A stretch of DNA of 64,000 bases from Tianweitania aestuarii (GCF_018457165.1 NZ_JAFMNX010000003.1:124001-188000); one strand, 5' to 3'; counted from the stretch's first letter, positions 17,055 through 26,700 are shown. The notes: a model not told the origin generated them from the letters alone. A program made the numbers and translations.

Positions 17055-18025
17055 GCGACGTGATCATTCTCGATGTAGGGCACGGAAACTGCACGATCGT
17101 CCGTGGCGCCGGTTGCACGGCAGTCATAGATTCTCCAGCCGGATCAGCCCTGCTGGACACCTTGGATCAGCTCGGCATCACCCACGTCGAGCACGCCTTC
17201 ATCTCACACGCGGACGCCGATCACATCCATGGTATTCTGGCTCTGCTGACCAGCACTCGGATTACGGTTGGGTGTCTGTATCTCAATCCAGATCGAGACC
17301 GAAAGTCCACGGTGTGGAAAGACCTCGTCGCTGCGGTGGCAGTTGCGTCTAGGACTGGGAAATTTCGTACGGTCCCCAGCCTGACCGTAGCGACCCCCGA
17401 CCTCGTGGTGGGCGACCTCCGCCTCAAGATCGTCTCGCCGTCGAGTGCTCTTGCCCTGTCGGCAAACGGTGGCGTTGCACCGGCAGGCGGCACGAACACG
17501 GCGAATTCACTCTCAGCAGTGATCAAGGTAGAACGCTACCCAGATGTGGGCGTGCTGCTGGCTGGCGATCTGGACGTTGTCGCCCTCAAGGACATTCAAA
17601 CAACTAAAATTAACCTAGAAGCATCTGCGTTGGTATTCCCACATCATGGTGGGCTGCCGGGAACAAATCAGGCAGCGAATTTCGCAGCAGCCTTATTGTC
17701 GCTTGTTCAACCCGATAGGGTCTTCGTCTCCAACGGGAGAAATAAGCACGGCAACCCGAGAGCAGATGTCGTCGGTGCCATTCTCGACTACGGGTGCGGC
17801 CTTGCCTGCACGCAACTGGCAACAGCGTGTGGTGAAGCCAGGGGCACGGCTCATCTCGAAGACTGGCCAGCGTCAGGCAAAAGCACCCACCATAGTTGCG
17901 CGGGAACAATCTCCTTGACGCTTACCGAACATGGCGCCCTTCGGGATAAGAAAGCCGAGGCTTCCTTCCGGGAATTCGTTTCATCGCAAGTCGCATCGCC
18001 TATGTGTGCTAGGACGAAGCACTGA
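17051..18025 (+). CDS. metallo-beta-lactamase-fold hydrolase, ComEC-like
   Basis: 324 residues from TTG 17051 (TTGA overlap with the upstream stop). Starts VIILDVGHGNCTIV, then the metal-binding HADADHIHG (HxDxDH near residue 57), LLAGDLD and FPHHGG; this is the soluble relative of the ComEC C-terminal MBL domain. No membrane segment or signal peptide. MBL proteins of this branch are hydrolases of phosphodiester-type substrates, and the ComEC MBL domain is reported to act as a nuclease. Here it is the last gene of the operon and the best candidate effector; nuclease activity is inference. Confidence 0.85.
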   Translation: MSDVIILDVGHGNCTIVRGAGCTAVIDSPAGSALLDTLDQLGITHVEHAFISHADADHIHGILALLTSTRITVGCLYLNPDRDRKSTVWKDLVAAVAVASRTGKFRTVPSLTVATPDLVVGDLRLKIVSPSSALALSANGGVAPAGGTNTANSLSAVIKVERYPDVGVLLAGDLDVVALKDIQTTKINLEASALVFPHHGGLPGTNQAANFAAALLSLVQPDRVFVSNGRNKHGNPRADVVGAILDYGCGLACTQLATACGEARGTAHLEDWPASGKSTHHSCAGTISLTLTEHGALRDKKAEASFREFVSSQVASPMCARTKH

Positions 18026-18469
18026 ACTGCGGTCTGGCGCATTTGATCGGCGCCCTCGTCGCGTCATACGGGAGTTTACGCCGACCCGCGCGTCGCATGG
18101 GCTACTCAGTCGGCGTGGGCGAGCAGTGTTCAGTCGGAACTGATACCCTCGCAGATCGTGCGATCCCATTGGGAAGAGCTGGTGGCTAGGCGGCGCGCTC
18201 GACCTCGCGGCGCCATCCGGCATTGAGAAGCACGAGTTCAGTGATCTTGGCCACCTGGTTTTCTCCCAAAACCTGTCGCTAAGCGACCCCTCCTGCCATG
18301 TCCGCTTCTAGGAAGCGCTTAAGCGGATCGAACGGCCGAAATGGGGCGCAAAGCTGATCTCAATCTCGTTCGGGCGCTACGTCAACTTTTGGGCGCGAGC
18401 AAAGTCTGCTTGAATGTCCGCGACGGGCTGCAAGGCAGAGCGAGGCTCCTCCTTCGCTCGCCTCCATCG
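18026..18469. other. gene-free interval between the MBL operon and the integrase
   Basis: 444 bases between convergent genes. Frames on both strands are short and composition looks non-coding. I see no insertion-sequence ends, no tRNA and no clear terminator. It may hold decayed island sequence. Confidence 0.5.
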
Positions 18470-20335
18470 CTAGCCCTTTACCCTCCGACCTCGCGTCCGT
18501 TTGCCTTGTGCGAGCTTCTCGAAATCAAGCCCACGAAACATTGAGTAGTCCACCCGCTGGTCGAGCTTCGCATGGGCGATTTCGAATGCCCGGTCCTCAG
18601 TTATGGCCTTGAAGCCGTATAGATCATGCTCGTTGTCGATCTTGTGCCCAGCTTGCAAACGTCTATCGCGCGCATCGACCTTGGCCTTGCGGAGAAAATC
18701 GATGTGGCCACCACGAAGGGAATGGAAGACTTCACGGCCCTGTCCCTGAACCCCAGCCTTCTTGAAAAGACGTTGCATGTACGAACTGGCACTTTTGCTG
18801 GGCTCCGCCAAACGCGTCAGTTCCGGGAAGAGAGAGGTTTGCCCCTTTGCTCTTGCCCAGTCTACGAAGCCGATCTCCCGCAGAAAATCGTGCAGGATGA
18901 AGAAGGTGGTGCTCTGGTCGGTCTTGATCGGTACGCGCCGCCACACGCCATCCGCGGTGAGAACGATACCGCCCGTCTGCGCTACAAACACGCCGGGGTA
19001 CTTTTCACGAAGGTCGCTCCCCTGAAGGTGAACCAGGAGGCCAAGCCGGCGCCCAGTCAGATCGCCCAAGAGAGGCAATACCGCTTCGTCAAGCAGGCCG
19101 CCTTCCACGCCGGTCCGGAAGATCCGGGTCTTTTGATCCGAACTCAGAGGCTCCGTGGACTGCTTTGGCGCTGCGGTTTCCGGGTATCTCAGCTTCGCAT
19201 TCAAAAACGGATCGGGATACTCGTAGTCCGTCATTTTGTACCGGATGATCGATCTGGCGGTGGTGACGTAACCGTCTTCCAGTGCCGAACGCTTCAGTGG
19301 CTTGAAGCTGAGGTCGGCGTTTGCTGCCAGTATCTCACGCGGCGACTTGTCCGACGGCCTGTGACGCTCTTGAGCGGGCCAGTGTGTCATGAGGGCGATG
19401 AAGGCCTGAAGGTCTGCTGGCGTATAGGTATCCACCGGATGATCTCCGATGAGGTCGAGGAAGACGCCGAGGCGCATCCGGGCAGTCTTTATATCCTTGT
19501 GACCGCCGCCGAGCTTGACCTCCCGTGCAGCGAAGTACTCCTCTGCCACTTCACTGAGACGCGGCAGGTCGGACGATTTACGTGTCACGCTCCGCCTGTC
19601 GAGGCGAAAACCAGGGATGATCTTGCCGCTGTCGTCGCGATGGATCCGTCCTGGAGAAGCCTGCTCGGGCTGGGCAGCCGCGGCGGCCGGAACGAAGGCG
19701 CTGGTTCCCTTCAGGTGCAATGCGGATGCGGAAGTCTTGGCCCCGTCAAGAGCGCCGACATGTCTTGCAACAGGATCCGCTTCAGGCGCAGGCGGATTGG
19801 CCTGGCGCAGCGGCGGTGTCATCTTCTTCGTCCCGTCAACGATTTCGACCGTCTCCATGACGCGGGCAATGGACTGCGCTTTCAGCAACTCGGCATTATC
19901 AACGATGAGCGAGTTGCCCTCAGGGCCTTTTGCAAGCTCGCGGTTGAGCGATACGAGCCCGCGAATACCCGCAAATGCAGGCTCCTGATGCGGGGGCGTA
20001 GGCGGTGAGGGCCGCTCTATCTGATCACGGACGGCCATGAGGTAGCCCTTGACCTCGCCAATCGCCACAAGGAGGTCGCCGTCATCACCTTCTGATTGAT
20101 CGTCCTGCATGCGTGCTGTCCTGATCTGCTCGAAACGGATGCGAGCATGCGCCGCCAGCAGCTCCGCCTCCACCCGTGCCTGTCTTGCCGTCAGCGGACC
20201 CAGGCCGATGCGCCAAGTGTGCGCGGGCGATCCGCCAATGTCTTCCGGCATTCTGATCTGGAAAAGATAAACGGACCCTGACCGAATGAGATATCGACCC
20301 GGCGAGCCGTTCCTCCGGTTGTCTTGATCAGCCAA
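18470..20335 (-). CDS. tyrosine recombinase/integrase of the island
   Basis: About 621 residues from TTG 20335 (GTG 20422 would give 650). N-terminal GRYLIRSGSVYLFQIRMP is a DUF6538-type arm-binding-like start, followed by a long linker and an SAM-like core-binding region (FAAREVKLGGGHKDIKTARM). Catalytic residues are visible: Arg in LTGRRLGLL, Lys in VPIKTDQS, HSLR in VFHSLRGG, AGH and the nucleophile Tyr in DLYGFKAI. It site-specifically integrates or excises the element. It lies about 100-180 bases from the 3' end of tRNA-Ser, the standard layout for tRNA-targeting integrative elements. The frame extends through the tRNA gene, which cannot be coding, so a start below about 20430 is required. 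Confidence 0.88.
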   Translation of the reverse strand: MADQDNRRNGSPGRYLIRSGSVYLFQIRMPEDIGGSPAHTWRIGLGPLTARQARVEAELLAAHARIRFEQIRTARMQDDQSEGDDGDLLVAIGEVKGYLMAVRDQIERPSPPTPPHQEPAFAGIRGLVSLNRELAKGPEGNSLIVDNAELLKAQSIARVMETVEIVDGTKKMTPPLRQANPPAPEADPVARHVGALDGAKTSASALHLKGTSAFVPAAAAAQPEQASPGRIHRDDSGKIIPGFRLDRRSVTRKSSDLPRLSEVAEEYFAAREVKLGGGHKDIKTARMRLGVFLDLIGDHPVDTYTPADLQAFIALMTHWPAQERHRPSDKSPREILAANADLSFKPLKRSALEDGYVTTARSIIRYKMTDYEYPDPFLNAKLRYPETAAPKQSTEPLSSDQKTRIFRTGVEGGLLDEAVLPLLGDLTGRRLGLLVHLQGSDLREKYPGVFVAQTGGIVLTADGVWRRVPIKTDQSTTFFILHDFLREIGFVDWARAKGQTSLFPELTRLAEPSKSASSYMQRLFKKAGVQGQGREVFHSLRGGHIDFLRKAKVDARDRRLQAGHKIDNEHDLYGFKAITEDRAFEIAHAKLDQRVDYSMFRGLDFEKLAQGKRTRGRRVKG

Positions 20336-20363
20336 ACGCGACCTGCTGCGCGACGGACCTGAC

Positions 20364-20420
20364 GATACGTCCAGCGATACTTCCGACGATATGTCTGCCG
20401 ATACATTGCGCGATACGTAC
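20364..20420 (+). repeat. 12-bp tandem direct repeats beside the integrase start
   Basis: Four full imperfect 12-mers starting with GATA at 20364, 20376, 20388 and 20400, plus a partial unit at 20412. Spacing is exactly 12 bases. They lie between the integrase domain and the tRNA, where integrase arm-type binding sites are expected. If translated from the GTG at 20422 they would encode a four-residue VSxx repeat. Confidence 0.75.
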
Positions 20421-20448
20421 ACCTTCCATCTCCCTCCAATCGGGAGCC

Positions 20449-20464
20449 GCAGGAAATGATTTCC
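20449..20464 (+). repeat. 16-bp direct repeat, copy B (near-palindromic)
   Basis: Exact copy of 4526-4541, located between the integrase and the tRNA gene. A candidate element-end or recombination-associated sequence, but the match length alone is not beyond chance. Confidence 0.5.
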
Positions 20465-20512
20465 CAGTCGGAACAGACGGTTAGCGCAGATTGGGGAAGA
20501 GGTCCACAGAAG

Positions 20513-20602
20513 TGGCGGAGAGGGGGGGATTCGAACCCCCGATGAGCTTGCACCCATGCCGCATTTCGAGTGCGGTGCATTCGACCACTCTGCCACCTCT
20601 CC
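20513..20602 (-). tRNA. tRNA-Ser (anticodon CGA)
   Basis: 90 bases on the minus strand including an encoded CCA. The acceptor stem GGAGAGG (20602-20596) pairs with CCTCTCC (20523-20517), discriminator G at 20516 and CCA at 20515-20513. The anticodon loop reads CTCGAAA (anticodon CGA). A long variable arm and the GGTTCGAATCC T-loop identify a class II serine tRNA, decoding UCG. Its 3' end faces the integrase gene, so it is the likely attachment site of the island. Confidence 0.95.
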
Positions 20603-20705
20603 GCGGCTGGTCCGCCTGATTAAAGGCGCGGCGCACTCCATATAAGGAGATGCGGTCGGACACAAGGGGCAAACGTAGCAAATCCAAGAAGCTTGTGCAT
20701 CGATC

Positions 20706-20734
20706 TTGACGCAACGAGACCGCTCCTTTATGGA
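20706..20734 (+). promoter_or_regulatory. sigma-70-type promoter for rplU-rpmA
   Basis: TTGACG at 20706 and TATGGA at 20729 with 17-base spacing, in the 294-base gap between the tRNA and rplU. This leaves a leader of roughly 155 bases before the rplU ATG. Confidence 0.55.
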
Positions 20735-20896
20735 CGCGCGATCATGCATGGATCCTCGATCCCTGCGTGCCGTGCCTGGTTTTGGCCAGACACGCGTTCC
20801 GATCTGCCGATTGGAGCCAATTCGAGCAACAAGACTGACAAGAAGACGGCCGGGCGGTTTTTGCTCAGAGCCGGATGAACACCGAAAGGAAGAAAG

Positions 20897-21211
20897 ATGT
20901 TCGCAGTCATCAAGACCGGCGGTAAGCAGTATCGCGTTGCTGCCGACGACGTCGTCACCATCAGCAATCTCACCGGCAATCCCGGCGACACGATCGAGTT
21001 CGGCGAAGTTCTCGCTTATGGCGATGAGAACAACACCACGCTCGGCGCGCCCTTCGTTTCCGGCGCCAAGGTCACCGCGGAAATCGTCGAGCACGGCCGC
21101 TCCAAGACCGTTATCGCGTTCAAGAAGCGCCGCCGTCAGAATTCGCGCCGCAAGCGCGGCCAGCGCCAGATGCACACGGTGGTTCGCATCACCGGCATTT
21201 CGGCTGCTTGA
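20897..21211 (+). CDS. rplU: 50S ribosomal protein L21
   Basis: 104 residues, MFAVIKTGGKQYRVAADD at the start and the basic VIAFKKRRRQNSRRKRGQRQ stretch ending in TVVRITGI, all diagnostic for L21. It binds 23S rRNA in the large subunit. An AAAGGAAGAAAG ribosome-binding site precedes the ATG. The gene pairs with rpmA 110 bases downstream, the conserved rplU-rpmA operon. Confidence 0.98.
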   Translation: MFAVIKTGGKQYRVAADDVVTISNLTGNPGDTIEFGEVLAYGDENNTTLGAPFVSGAKVTAEIVEHGRSKTVIAFKKRRRQNSRRKRGQRQMHTVVRITGISAA

Positions 21212-21321
21212 GGAACTGATCCGGGCCTGAAGGCTTGGATTGACGCAACGACAATTTTTGGGCGCCGCTTGATCCCTGTGAGGTCATCAGGCACAAAGAG
21301 CGCCATTCAAGGAGTAGATCC

Positions 21322-21591
<270 letters not shown>

Positions 21592-21661
21592 GCCGGTTCC
21601 GCACCACAACACCGGCGCCCATCTCGGGGTCCGGTGTCTGGTGAAATCCAGATCAGATGAA

Positions 21662-21690
21662 GGGGAGATGGGGCGCCATCTCCCCTTTTT
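21662..21690 (+). terminator. intrinsic terminator after rpmA
   Basis: GGGGAGATGG stem and its complement CCATCTCCCC around a GGCG loop, followed by TTTTT. It lies only about 22 bases before the GNAT start codon. Confidence 0.88.
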
Positions 21691-21712
21691 CGTGTCCTGG
21701 AGGGACTGCACG

Positions 21713-22309
21713 ATGGTTGTCGAGAAGGAAGACCTGGAAGACAGAAGCGCGTTCGCGATCAACTGCCCTGTGCTGGTGACCGAGCGACTGGTGCTGCGCC
21801 CGCCCCATGACGACGACGTGCTGGATCTCGTTCAATACGCCAACAACCGTCAGCTGGCGTCGATGCTTTCAAGCATGCCGCATCCCTATGGCGAGCGGGA
21901 AGCGCGCGCCTTCATCACGCGCTGCAATAACAATGCAACGGCGGGCATCGGCTATGCGCTGACCCTCGCCGACAACGGTGCCTTCATTGGCTGCGCCAGT
22001 TTGATCGAAGGCAGCGAAGGCTTGGCGCTCGGTTACTGGATCGGTCTTCCCCATCAGGGCGAGGGTTTTGCCACCGAAGCCGCGCATGCGCTGGTTGATC
22101 TCGCGTTCCGCGCGACCGAGATCAACCGGCTTTATGCCAGCTGCCGCGTGGTGAACACCGCCTCGCGCCGAGTGATCCAGAAATGCGGCTTTCATTATGC
22201 GGGCCCGGGCATGGCGCAGTCGCGGACCGTGGGACAGGTACCGGTGGAGCGCTATCAGCTCGACCGCAAGACCTGGATCAGCCTGCGCTCATGGCCGCGC
22301 AACAACTGA
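21713..22309 (+). CDS. GNAT family N-acetyltransferase (RimJ/RimL-like)
   Basis: 198 residues. VTERLVLRPPHDDDV at the start is the RimJ/RimL-type opening; GYWIGLPHQGEGFATEAAHALVDLAF is the acetyl-CoA-binding motif A, and VVNTASRRVIQKCGFHYAG the C-terminal motif. Acetyl-transfer to a protein N-terminus or small amine is expected; the target is unknown. GNAT genes commonly follow rplU-rpmA in Hyphomicrobiales. The ATG at 21713 has an AGGGAC ribosome-binding site lying just behind the rpmA terminator, so it either depends on readthrough or has its own promoter. Its 3' end overlaps the convergent MFS gene by 21 bases. Confidence 0.88.
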   Translation: MVVEKEDLEDRSAFAINCPVLVTERLVLRPPHDDDVLDLVQYANNRQLASMLSSMPHPYGEREARAFITRCNNNATAGIGYALTLADNGAFIGCASLIEGSEGLALGYWIGLPHQGEGFATEAAHALVDLAFRATEINRLYASCRVVNTASRRVIQKCGFHYAGPGMAQSRTVGQVPVERYQLDRKTWISLRSWPRNN

Positions 22310-23707
22310 CGCGTCGGTCTTGTCAGCGGGGTAAGGCGTGCGCAAGAGGATGGCCAAGCCAGCCACAAGGAAAAGGATGATGGTCGCCATCCCTGCCGCC
22401 GGCGAGCCGGACAGGGCGGTGACCGTCGCCACCACGAAGGGCGCAACGAAGCTGGTGGCGCGGCCCGACAGCGCATAAAGGCCGAAATACCGCCCTGCAT
22501 CTTCGGGCGGAATGCTGCGCGCGAGATACGCGCGCGACGACGCCTGCACCGGCCCGAACGCCACGCCGATCAGCAGACCATAGAAGATATAGGCTTTTTC
22601 GGCCGCCGATCCGAACAGGCCCGGCACATCGCTGGCCCCCAGCCGCAGCCACCCGAACAGCGTCGCGTCAGCCGTGGTCGAGGCGATGCCGAGCGTGGCC
22701 ACGATCAGGATCACCAGCGACAACACCACCACGGCCTTCGAGCCGAAACGATTGTCGAGGCGGCTGGCAAGAAGGCAGCCGAGGATTGCGGCCACGTTCA
22801 GGATGATGCCGAACAGGCCGATTTCGGTAACCGACCAGGAAAACAGCAGCGCGGCAAAGGTGCCGCCCAGCGCGATCAGCGCGTTGACGCCGTCCTGATA
22901 GATCATGCGCCCGACGAGAAAGCGCAGAATGCCCGGGCGTCCCTGCACTTCGCTGATCGTGTCCCGCAGCTCGCCTAGGCCTTGCCGCACGGCGGTGCCG
23001 ACCGGCGTGCCCGTTCGCGTGTCCGGCGTGAACAGAAACATCGGCAAGATGAAAACGAGATACCAGAGCGCAGCGATCGGTCCGGTTGCGCGTGCATCTT
23101 CGCCCGCGGCCGGATCGAGCCCGAACAAGGGCTGGAAGCCGAGCAGGGTGCGCCCGCCATCCGGGGTTCCCGCCACGAAGCCCACCACGAAGATCAGCAC
23201 GATCATGCCGCCGGCATAGCCCAGGCCCCAAGCCAGGTTGGAAATGCGGCCGATGTCGCGCCCGGCGCCCAGCCGCGGCAGCATGGAATCGTTGAAGACG
23301 ATCGAAAACTCGGCGGCAACGCTCGCCACCGCAAAGGCCAGCAGCGGCCAGAAGAGGTTGGAGCCTGGTGCCGCCCACCAAAGAAGGATCAGGCTGGTGA
23401 TCTTGATGAAGGCAAAGATGCCGATCCACACCTTGCGCCGCCCGGTCTGATCGGCGATCGAGCCCAGAACCGGCGACAGAACAGCGATCACCAGACCGGC
23501 GGCCGCGATGCCGTAGCCCCACGCCGCCTGCCCCACTGCGGGATCTTCCACCATCCGCGACACGAAATACGGACCGAAGATGAAGGTGGTCACCACCGTG
23601 AAAAAGGGCTGCGCAGCCCAGTCAAACAGCATCCACCCCCAGATGCCCTTGGTTCTTGGCACTTGCCCGTCGAGAGGGGCGGGCGGCAAGGGGGTGGAAT
23701 GCGTCAT
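22289..23707 (-). CDS. MFS transporter, UMF1 (Atg22-like) family
   Basis: 472 residues with about 12 hydrophobic segments. GIWGWMLFDWAAQPFFTVVTTFIFGPYF is the hallmark N-terminus of the UMF1/Atg22-like branch, followed by GSIADQTGRRKVWIG as the MFS loop 2-3 motif. Inner-membrane transporter; substrate unknown, although fungal Atg22 exports vacuolar amino acids. Overlaps the upstream NAD-glutamate dehydrogenase by 4 bases (ATGA), which suggests co-transcription with glutamate catabolism. Confidence 0.88.
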   Translation of the reverse strand: MTHSTPLPPAPLDGQVPRTKGIWGWMLFDWAAQPFFTVVTTFIFGPYFVSRMVEDPAVGQAAWGYGIAAAGLVIAVLSPVLGSIADQTGRRKVWIGIFAFIKITSLILLWWAAPGSNLFWPLLAFAVASVAAEFSIVFNDSMLPRLGAGRDIGRISNLAWGLGYAGGMIVLIFVVGFVAGTPDGGRTLLGFQPLFGLDPAAGEDARATGPIAALWYLVFILPMFLFTPDTRTGTPVGTAVRQGLGELRDTISEVQGRPGILRFLVGRMIYQDGVNALIALGGTFAALLFSWSVTEIGLFGIILNVAAILGCLLASRLDNRFGSKAVVVLSLVILIVATLGIASTTADATLFGWLRLGASDVPGLFGSAAEKAYIFYGLLIGVAFGPVQASSRAYLARSIPPEDAGRYFGLYALSGRATSFVAPFVVATVTALSGSPAAGMATIILFLVAGLAILLRTPYPADKTDASVVARP

Positions 23708-26700
23708 CCTTGCGCGAGGTCGGACAGGATGCCGGACGCGACCGTGAGCTTGGAAACGGTCAGCTCGCCGGATTCCGTCAATGCTTCCAGCCGTGTGCGG
23801 GCGCGCGCAACGAGCTCGCCTGAGCGTTCAACCCAGTCATCCGCAGCACGATCGCCGGTTGGCTCTGCCTGCAATGCTGCGGCCGCGATCCTGCGGCGTG
23901 CCGCGCCCACCATGTCTTCTGCCCGGGTCAGGGCCAGACCCTCGTAGTAATCGGTCGGGTTGAGCGTGCGAATGGCATCCTCAAGGCGGCCGATGCGGAA
24001 GATCGTCGTGACGGCAAAGAAAGCCTTTGCGGCTGCCGGCAAGGTCGACCCCGAACGCGCCGCCACTTGCATGATTTCGGGAACGACATGCAGCACGTCG
24101 AGCAGCGCGATCTTGTCCGCCAGCTCCGGCGTCAAACCCTGTTCGATCAGGGCGCGCGCGCGCTCCTGCAGCTTGTCGCGCGAGCCATTCGGCAACAGAC
24201 CCGGCAAGGTGCTCTCGAGCGCGGTACGGGTCGCCCGCAGATTGACCACCTGCTCCGCTAGGGGTTTGGTGTGATCGCCGTTGCGCAGCTGCCAGGTCGT
24301 GGCATGACGTGCCAGCCGGGCGATCGAGGCATAAAGATCGAGCTGCGCATGGCCGTCGATCCGATTGTCGAGCGCATCCACGGCCGCATAAAGCGCGGCG
24401 AGTTCGAACCCGTCGCGCACCAGAACGGTAGCATGCACGACTTCGGCGGTGCTCGCTCCCGTCATGTCCTGCAGCCGCGACACGAAAGCCGGGCCGCCGC
24501 GATCGACGATGTCGTTGGCCACTTCGGTTGCAATGATTTCGCGGCGCAAACGATGGCCGAGGATCTCGTCGCGATAAGGTTCTGCCATTTCAGGCGGGAA
24601 GTAGCTGATCAGGTCGCGCTCGAACACCGGCTCGTCCGGCAGGCCTGAGCCTACCAGATCGGCAAACAGGGTCAGCTTGGCATAGGCCAGAAGCACGCCG
24701 AGTTCCGCGCGCGTCAGCGGCACGCCACGCGTTTCCCGATCCGCAAGGGCGGCATCGGATGGCAGCACTTCCACCGTGCGATCCAGCAGGCCTCGTTCTT
24801 CCAGTCCGGTGATGAACCGGCGCTGGTAAGGCAGTTCCACCAGTCCGCGCCGTTCGGCCAAAGAAAGCGCCAGCGTCTGCCGGTAGTTGTTTTCCAGCAC
24901 CAGCGATGCCACCGAGCCGGTCATTTCGGCCAGGAACACATTGCGGTCCTGGCGCGTCAGCCTGTTCGAACGCATGGCGGACGCAAGCGCGATCTTGATG
25001 TTGACCTCCAGATCCGACGAATTCACACCGCCCGAATTGTCGATCGCGTCCGAGTTGCAGCGACCGCCGCGCAGACCGTATTCGATGCGCCCGCGCTGGG
25101 TGACACCGAGATTGGCGCCCTCGCCGATCACCTTTGCGCCGACATCCGCTCCGGTGATGCGGATTGCGTCATTGGCGCGGTCGCCGACATCCGCATTGTT
25201 TTCGCTGGAGCCGCGAATATAGGTGCCGATGCCGCCGAACCACAGAAGGTCAACCTTGAGCCGCAGGATCGCGGTCATGATCTGGACCGGCGACGCCGCT
25301 CCTTCCGGCAGGCCGAGCAGCTGCGCCGCCTGAGGCGTCAGGATCACCGACTTCAGGGCACGCGGCACGATCATGCCGCCGGCCGACAGGACATCCTTGT
25401 CGTAATCCTGCCAGGACGAACGCGGCAGATCGAACAGCCGTTTGCGCTCGGCAAAGGAAAGCGCCAGATCCGGGTTCGGATCGATGAAGATGTCGCGATG
25501 GTCGAAGGCCGCAACCAGCTTGGTCTGTTCCGACAGGAGCATGCCGTTGCCGAACACGTCGCCCGACATGTCGCCCACGCCGGCGGCCGTGAAGGGCTCG
25601 GACTGGATGTCGCGGTTCATCTCGCGGAAGTGGCGCTTCACCGCTTCCCACGCGCCGCGCGCCGTGATGCCCATCTTCTTGTGGTCGTAGCCTGCCGAGC
25701 CGCCGCTGGCAAAGGCATCGTCCAGCCAGAAGTCATGCGCCTGGCTGATCGCATTGGCCGTGTCGGAGAAGGTGGCCGTGCCCTTGTCGGCTGCAACCAC
25801 GAAATACGGATCGTCTTCGTCACGGCGCAGAACATTGGCTGGCGGCACGACATGATCGCCGACGATATTGTCGGTGATCGAAAGAAGCGCCGAGACGAAG
25901 GTGATGTAGGCCTGCGTGCCCGCTTCGAACACTGCATTGCGCGAGCCGCCCGCCGGCAGCTTCTTGGGAAAGAAACCGCCCTTCGCGCCCACCGGCACGA
26001 TCACGGCGTTCTTCACCTGCTGCGCCTTCACCAGGCCCAGCACTTCGGTGCGATAATCTTGCGCCCGGTCCGACCAGCGCAGACCGCCGCGCGCCACCGG
26101 CCCGAAGCGCAGATGCACGCCCTCGACATCCGGCCCATACACAAAGATTTCGCGCCACGGACGCGGCTCCGGCAAACCGGTCACCGCACGCGCATCGAGC
26201 TTGAGGGCCAAAGTCGCGCCAACGGCCATGTCGCCGGCAAAATGGTTGGTGCGCAGCGTGGCCTGAACGAGGTTCAGGAAACGGCGCAGAACCGTGTCGT
26301 CGTCCAGGCTCGCCACATCGTCCAGCGCCTGCAGGATCGTGTCGGCGCAAGCCGTCTCAGCCGCCGCATCTCCTGCCTGCAACCGTGCCCGGAACAGGTC
26401 GAGTAAGGCGCGTGCAATGACCGGCGAGCGGTTGAGAACGCCGGCAATGAAATCCTGGCTTTGCGGAATGCCGGCCTGCTGCAGATAATGGCCGTAAGCA
26501 CGCAAAACCACGATGTCGGGGGCCGAAACCTCCGCCGTTAGCGCCAGTCCATTATAGCCGTCGTTGTCGGCCTGATTGTTCCAGACGGCCAGAAACACGC
26601 TTTCAAACAAAGCGCCGGAATCGGCCAGATCGAGTGCACGCCCGTCTGCCGGCTCCAGCTCCATGTCATGAATGAAATCGGCGCCCTCGCCTCCCGTATG

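Noticed and set aside
14318-18025. Assignment of the kinase-receiver-MBL set to Detocs
   Set aside because: Detocs has a different three-gene makeup; the Hsp90-like N-terminus, the methyltransferase and the MBL gene order here do not match what I know of it.
17981-18223. Possible small gene or transposase remnant in the gap before the integrase
   Set aside because: No recognisable motif, no start context, and no inverted repeats or target duplication in the interval.
20191-20580. Open frame running across tRNA-Ser on the minus strand
   Set aside because: It overlaps the tRNA and the integrase in another frame; the tRNA structure is unambiguous.
1-20602. Second copy of the tRNA-Ser 3' end marking the far end of the island
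   Set aside because: Looked for the T-arm/acceptor sequence in the left part of the window and saw no match; the other end is either outside the window or too diverged to see.
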